8,101 bases of DNA from an uncultured Gemmatimonadota bacterium (GTDB lineage Bacteria; Gemmatimonadota; Gemmatimonadetes; Gemmatimonadales; GWC2-71-9), in the NCBI GenBank assembly GCA_946479825.1, contig CAMLHU010000092.1, positions 1-8,101 of the forward strand, given 5' to 3'. A model generated the notes under the pieces. That model was not told the origin of the DNA. It worked only from the letters and a program-made list of their open reading frames with translations, and made no database searches. This document shows, in pieces, positions 5,701-8,101 of this stretch; position 1 is the first letter of the stretch, and each line of letters starts with the position of its first letter. Position numbers and translations under genes: made by a program.

Positions 5701-8088
5701 ACGCTCGCGGCCCCGTCGCTGGTCAGCGCCGAGATCGGGCTGCCCTACGCGGCCAACAACGGGCTCCAGTCGGCCCAGGCCGTGCGGCCGGGCGGCACGC
5801 CGGTGACGGTGACCTTCTCGGTCGCGCCGTCGTCGGTGGCCACGCTCACCGACTCGACCGCCGTCCACGACAGCGTCCGGACCGCGGTCATCGTGCCCGG
5901 CCAGTACCTGACGCCGACCTCGCTCGCGACCGGCGGGATCTACTACGCCCCGGCCGGCGCGGGGACCAGCACCATGCTGGTGTCCGCGGCCGGGCTCGTG
6001 GCGGTGCCGACCGACACGGTGATCACCACCGTCACGGCGCCGACGATCTCGATGTACCAGTCCGACGTCGGGAGCGGGCTCGCGACCTCGGCGTACTCGT
6101 ACCTCCAGACCGGGGCGCCGACCGCGACCACCGTGTCGGTCCGGAGCCTCGACACCACCAAGGTGCTGGTGGCCGCGGCGGACACCGCGATCGGCGGCGA
6201 CTCGATCGGGGTCCCGCTCGCGATCAACGGGACCTATGTCCCGTACTACCTCCGCGGCCGCGAGGGGATCGTCAACGACAGCGCCCAGATCCAGGTCAGC
6301 GCCCCGGGCTACGTGACCGGGACGATGTGGGTCCGGGTGCGGCAGCCGGGGATCCGGTTCTACAACGCCCCGACCAGCACCACGACGCTCTCCGCGCCGT
6401 CGCTCGTGACCGCGGAGATCGGGCTCCCGTACGCCGGGAACACCGGGCTCCAGTCGGCCCAGTCCGTCCGGCCGGGCGGCTCGCCGATCACGGTGTCGTT
6501 CGCCGTGACGCCGGCCGCGGTGGCCACGCTCACCGACTCGACCGCCGTGCAGGACACCGTCCGGACCGCGGTGCTCAAGCCGGGCCAGTACATCACCCCC
6601 TCGTCGCTCGCGACGGGCGGGGTGCAGTACGTCCCGCTCGGCGCGGGGACCTCGTCGCTCATCGCGACGGCGCCGGGGGTGGTCAACCTGCCGGGCGACA
6701 CGATCGTCACCACCGTCACCGCGCCGACGATCACGCTCTACGGCAACGACGTCGGCAGCGGGCTCGCCACCTCGTCGTCCGCCTACCTGCAGACGGGCGT
6801 GCCCACGGCCCGGACGGCCGTGGTGCGGAGCCTCGACAGCACCAAGGTCCTGGTGGCCACGGCCGATACGGCCGTCGGCGGCGACACGGCGGCCTTCGCC
6901 CTGCCGGTGAACGGCTCGAGCCTGAGCTACTACATCCGCGGCAAGGAAGGCGTCGTCAACGACAGCGCCCAGGTGCAGATCGACGTGCCGGGCTACACCT
7001 CGTCCACGGTGTGGATCCGGGTGCGCCAGCCGGCCATCCAGCTGGTCGGGATGCCGACGACCGCCACCACGTCGTCCGATTCGATCACGTTCTACTCCTA
7101 TATCGGCCTGCCGAATACCGCCAAGACGGGGATGCAGGCCACCCAGGCCGTCCGTCCCGGCGGCACGACCGCGGTCCCGGTGTTCCGGGTCTCGACCCCG
7201 TCGGTCGGCCGGCTGGCGACGCCGGGCGGGCTGGCGGACAGCTCCGTCGGATCCATCGTACCCGGGCAGTACCAGTCGCAGGTCGGGCTGGCCGCCGGCG
7301 GGCAGGCCTTCAAGGCGCTCACCACCGGGCTCGACACCGTGAGCGTCACTGCGGCCGGGTTCGTCACGCTGCCGCAGGCCATCGTCGGGGTCACGGTCTC
7401 GACGCCGGGGATCACGCTGTATCCGCCGTCCTACGGCGTCGGCTCCGGCCTCGAGGCCAGCGGCAGCTTCTACCTCGGCGCCTCCCGCCACGGCGGGGTC
7501 AACGTGGTGGTCAAGAGCTCGCAGCCGTCGGTGATGCTGGTGTCGCCCGACGCGGCCACCCCGGGCACCGATTCGATCGTGATCTTCATCCCGGACGGCC
7601 AGACCTACGCCTCGTTCTACGTGCAGGGGGTGGACAGCGCCGTCGGCACGCCGATCCTCACCGTGAGCGCCCCCGGATTCGTGGACCAGACCTCCGGGGT
7701 CAGCGTGATGCAGCCGGGGATCCAGCTGTACAACGTGCCGTCCACGCTCTCGGCCACCGCCGCCGACCAGCCGATCTACGCGTACATCGGCGTGCCGAAC
7801 GCGGGGAACACCGGGCTCAACCAGTACCAGCCGCGACGCGCCGGCGCGCCGAACCTGGTGGTGACGTTCGACGCCTCGAACCCCGCGGCGGCGACCCTCA
7901 TCAACAGCGGCGGGACCGGCACCCCGCTCACGGCCATCATCGCCGCCGGCCTCTACTACTCGCCGAGCAGCGTGGCGGGCGGCGGCGTCGCGATCCACCC
8001 GGTGGCGCCGGGCACGTCCACGATCTCCGCCTCCGCGCCGGGCTACGCGCCGCAGACCAACAGCAGCGCGACGGTGACGATCCAGTAG
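2782..8088 (+). CDS. Giant exported Ig-like and tandem-repeat surface protein, function unknown
   Basis: I recognise the architecture but not the protein (1768 residues). Residues 1-30 look like a Sec signal: RLPGRRR basic region, hydrophobic LAIAATALVAA, then Cys30. The context VAATC is an imperfect lipobox (Thr at -1), so lipidation is likely but not certain. Beta-rich segments follow: 31-154 (with C76-D-C78); 155-236 (Big_2-like, ending in DGMIKAPSVRGKTKIVV); 241-337 and 466-569 (Big_1/invasin-like, with GVRVLFQ or AKVLFQVTSGGG and a DSxG turn); 338-465, 570-667, 668-763 and 764-858 (other Ig-like strands; C805 and C835 could pair). Residues 859-1768 are four tandem repeats of about 228. 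The chain is rich in Ser, Thr, Val, Ala and Gly, and only five Cys occur. No enzyme motif, LPxTG, beta-barrel or type IX C-terminal domain is seen; the protein stops at the end of repeat four. An upstream in-frame TTG at 2773 lies inside the promoter element, so ATG 2782 is preferred. A stalk, adhesin or envelope scaffold is a guess from architecture. Confidence 0.85.
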   Translation: MPIRLPGRRRLAALGRQLAIAATALVAATCTENPTGPSGPSVTQVVVAPRFRSGTFLSPALPVDEIRLVVYHYLPCDCAPDSIAGVTVPFALTDSTVSVRLPVPLQQAAETLDVQFQMLGQGQSLFYGDTTFLVRAGATAQVPPVTVYYVGPGAGLDSLFISPRDSVLSFGDSLPFAVAAFQAGTPVTAFYVGWASSLAAAPIRPDGMIKAPSVRGKTKIVVRAPNGHADSTTLTFQPKPALLAKLSGDTQTAVQGDTLPLPLKVRVKAADSLGVAGVRVLFQPQGAAGAALPDTAYTDSLGNAQARAVLGNTVGTQQWKVSAAGLASILFSATATQRVGPPAALLITTQPADTTPSGALLPREPVVQVVDSAGIAVHTSGISVSASSIVGVILGSPKLAAGTFKRAGAITRGAAVYGVVSDTTDATGKVTFSGLRLAGYGTDTLVFASAGLVPDTSTAVWVTAGAPYAIYKASIDSQTAYVDSLVATPPVVYVEDSMFNPVPKAKVLFQVTSGGGSLPPAADSVTVTTDSTGYAALSAWKLGPSAGTNTVQATVAGAGFVTFTAFANPPVPTVLLQLQGTSVVGVGRTAVLQIRLSAPVSTSGDTLYVASSNPSVVTASPSSIVLTTGDSIAYDTLTGVAAGQDTITVTATGYISGVLPVTASINLISLPPTLNVPFGGTASLAVSLGQPAPAGGVVVTLTSSDTSLVGIVTPTVTIPQGATNASATVSGKALGTVTVTAANPNYSPFQSTVSTTATLNIVNASHTVYSTLPVPETVEFRSAGALIAAPAGGIVVALAAADTGCISVPASDTIPAGLSSTTFTPTYAGVTALPCTTKVYATAAGVGPDSLSITMNPQPTMTMYPTDVGSGLAISGYTYLQTGVPSARNAIVRSLDTTKVIVAAADTAIGGDSAVVPLTLNATYIPWYVRGKEGITSDSAQVQVDVPGFTSGTAWVHVRKAGVRFYNYTTSTTTLAAPSLVSAEIGLPYAANNGLQSAQAVRPGGTPVTVTFSVAPSSVATLTDSTAVHDSVRTAVIVPGQYLTPTSLATGGIYYAPAGAGTSTMLVSAAGLVAVPTDTVITTVTAPTISMYQSDVGSGLATSAYSYLQTGAPTATTVSVRSLDTTKVLVAAADTAIGGDSIGVPLAINGTYVPYYLRGREGIVNDSAQIQVSAPGYVTGTMWVRVRQPGIRFYNAPTSTTTLSAPSLVTAEIGLPYAGNTGLQSAQSVRPGGSPITVSFAVTPAAVATLTDSTAVQDTVRTAVLKPGQYITPSSLATGGVQYVPLGAGTSSLIATAPGVVNLPGDTIVTTVTAPTITLYGNDVGSGLATSSSAYLQTGVPTARTAVVRSLDSTKVLVATADTAVGGDTAAFALPVNGSSLSYYIRGKEGVVNDSAQVQIDVPGYTSSTVWIRVRQPAIQLVGMPTTATTSSDSITFYSYIGLPNTAKTGMQATQAVRPGGTTAVPVFRVSTPSVGRLATPGGLADSSVGSIVPGQYQSQVGLAAGGQAFKALTTGLDTVSVTAAGFVTLPQAIVGVTVSTPGITLYPPSYGVGSGLEASGSFYLGASRHGGVNVVVKSSQPSVMLVSPDAATPGTDSIVIFIPDGQTYASFYVQGVDSAVGTPILTVSAPGFVDQTSGVSVMQPGIQLYNVPSTLSATAADQPIYAYIGVPNAGNTGLNQYQPRRAGAPNLVVTFDASNPAAATLINSGGTGTPLTAIIAAGLYYSPSSVAGGGVAIHPVAPGTSTISASAPGYAPQTNSSATVTIQ
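5356..8085 (+). repeat. Four tandem 681-684 bp protein-coding repeats
   Basis: Units are R1 5356-6039 (684 bp), R2 6040-6723 (684), R3 6724-7404 (681) and R4 7405-8085 (681), filling the gene to its stop codon. Each has an A half (5356-5661, 6040-6345, 6724-7029, 7405-7713; 102-103 codons) and a B half (5662-6039, 6346-6723, 7030-7404, 7714-8085; 124-126 codons). A-half hallmarks are DVGSGLA, YLQTGVP, VRSLDTTKV, DTAIGGDS and RGKEG; R4 keeps only VGSGL and parts of the rest. B-half hallmarks are IGLPYA-N-TGLQ, AVRPGG, PGQY, SLATGG and GAGTS. R1 and R2 are closest: my hand count of the A halves gives 68 identities in 102. R3 diverges mainly in its B half and R4 throughout, yet unit length is almost constant, which argues for a structural constraint. 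Confidence 0.93.
5834..6548 (+). repeat. 31-bp exact direct repeats shared by R1 and R2
   Basis: The 31 bases at 5834-5864 recur without change at 6518-6548, exactly 684 bp later, encoding VATLTDSTAV in the B halves. Another 22-bp exact match joins 5378-5399 and 6062-6083 at the same 684-bp offset (DVGSGLA region). The coordinates given run from the first to the second copy of the 31-mer. Such identity at the DNA level points to duplication or gene conversion between neighbouring units and offers sites for homologous deletion or expansion of one whole, in-frame unit. Confidence 0.85.
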
Positions 8089-8101
8089 GGCGGTGAGCGG
8101 T

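Noticed and set aside
2719..7998. A 1759-codon open frame on the minus strand opposite nearly the whole giant gene
   Set aside because: Its translation is a low-complexity Arg/Gly/His/Asp/Val mixture with no domain-like pattern. Stop-free antisense frames are expected opposite long GC-rich genes with strong third-position bias, and the sense strand has a clear signal peptide and repeats.
5356..8085. CRISPR array or mobile element as explanation for the repeats
   Set aside because: The units are 681-684 bp, contiguous, in frame and diverged as protein-coding DNA; there are no spacers, terminal inverted repeats or transposase.
7405..8088. A C-terminal secretion or anchoring domain (type IX signal, autotransporter barrel, LPxTG)
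   Set aside because: The last residues are simply the final strand of repeat four; none of the expected motifs, basic tails or barrel-like strands is present.
5283..8096. A 937-codon open frame on the plus strand overlapping the repeat region in another phase
   Set aside because: It is Arg/Asp/Gly/His-rich and has no signal or start context; it follows from the codon bias of the real frame and mirrors its repeats.

Overview
The window is very GC-rich, all recognisable genes read on the + strand, and it carries a compact, conserved housekeeping block followed by one giant exported protein gene. The order rpmH - rnpA - yidD - yidC is the classic cluster found near the replication origin of many bacteria. 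The high GC, a YidC of the Gram-negative type (long periplasmic domain between TM1 and TM2), a lipoprotein-like N-terminus ending in CTENPTGPSGP, and a TAACTTT promoter element resembling the Bacteroidota TAnnTTTG -7 box together suggest an FCB-group bacterium, most likely Gemmatimonadota. The lineage is an inference; the sequence alone does not prove it.

Region by region: 1-148 is a leader with a heptanucleotide tandem repeat (40-81), a promoter-like TTG-20-TAACTTTC (90-120) and a ribosome binding site. 149-310 is rpmH (ribosomal protein bL34), 322-651 rnpA (RNase P protein), 642-944 yidD (membrane protein insertion efficiency factor; overlaps rnpA by 10 nt and carries an 8-nt tandem repeat inside its 5' coding end), and 966-2669 yidC (membrane insertase). 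Two GC-rich hairpins follow, the first spanning the yidC stop codon. A second TAACTTT element lies seven bases ahead of the ATG at 2782, which opens a 1768-residue secreted, probably lipid-anchored protein ending at 8088.

The four small genes act in translation, tRNA maturation and membrane protein insertion and look co-transcribed from the promoter ahead of rpmH. The giant gene appears to be a separate transcription unit, probably leaderless. Its N-terminal half is a chain of about seven immunoglobulin-like beta-sandwich segments. Its C-terminal 910 residues are four tandem repeats of 228, 228, 227 and 227 residues, each made of two apparently related halves (about 102 and 125 residues). I do not recognise this repeat family. 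It is the most interesting object here and is best described as an undescribed surface or periplasmic stalk/adhesin-like repeat protein of unknown function.
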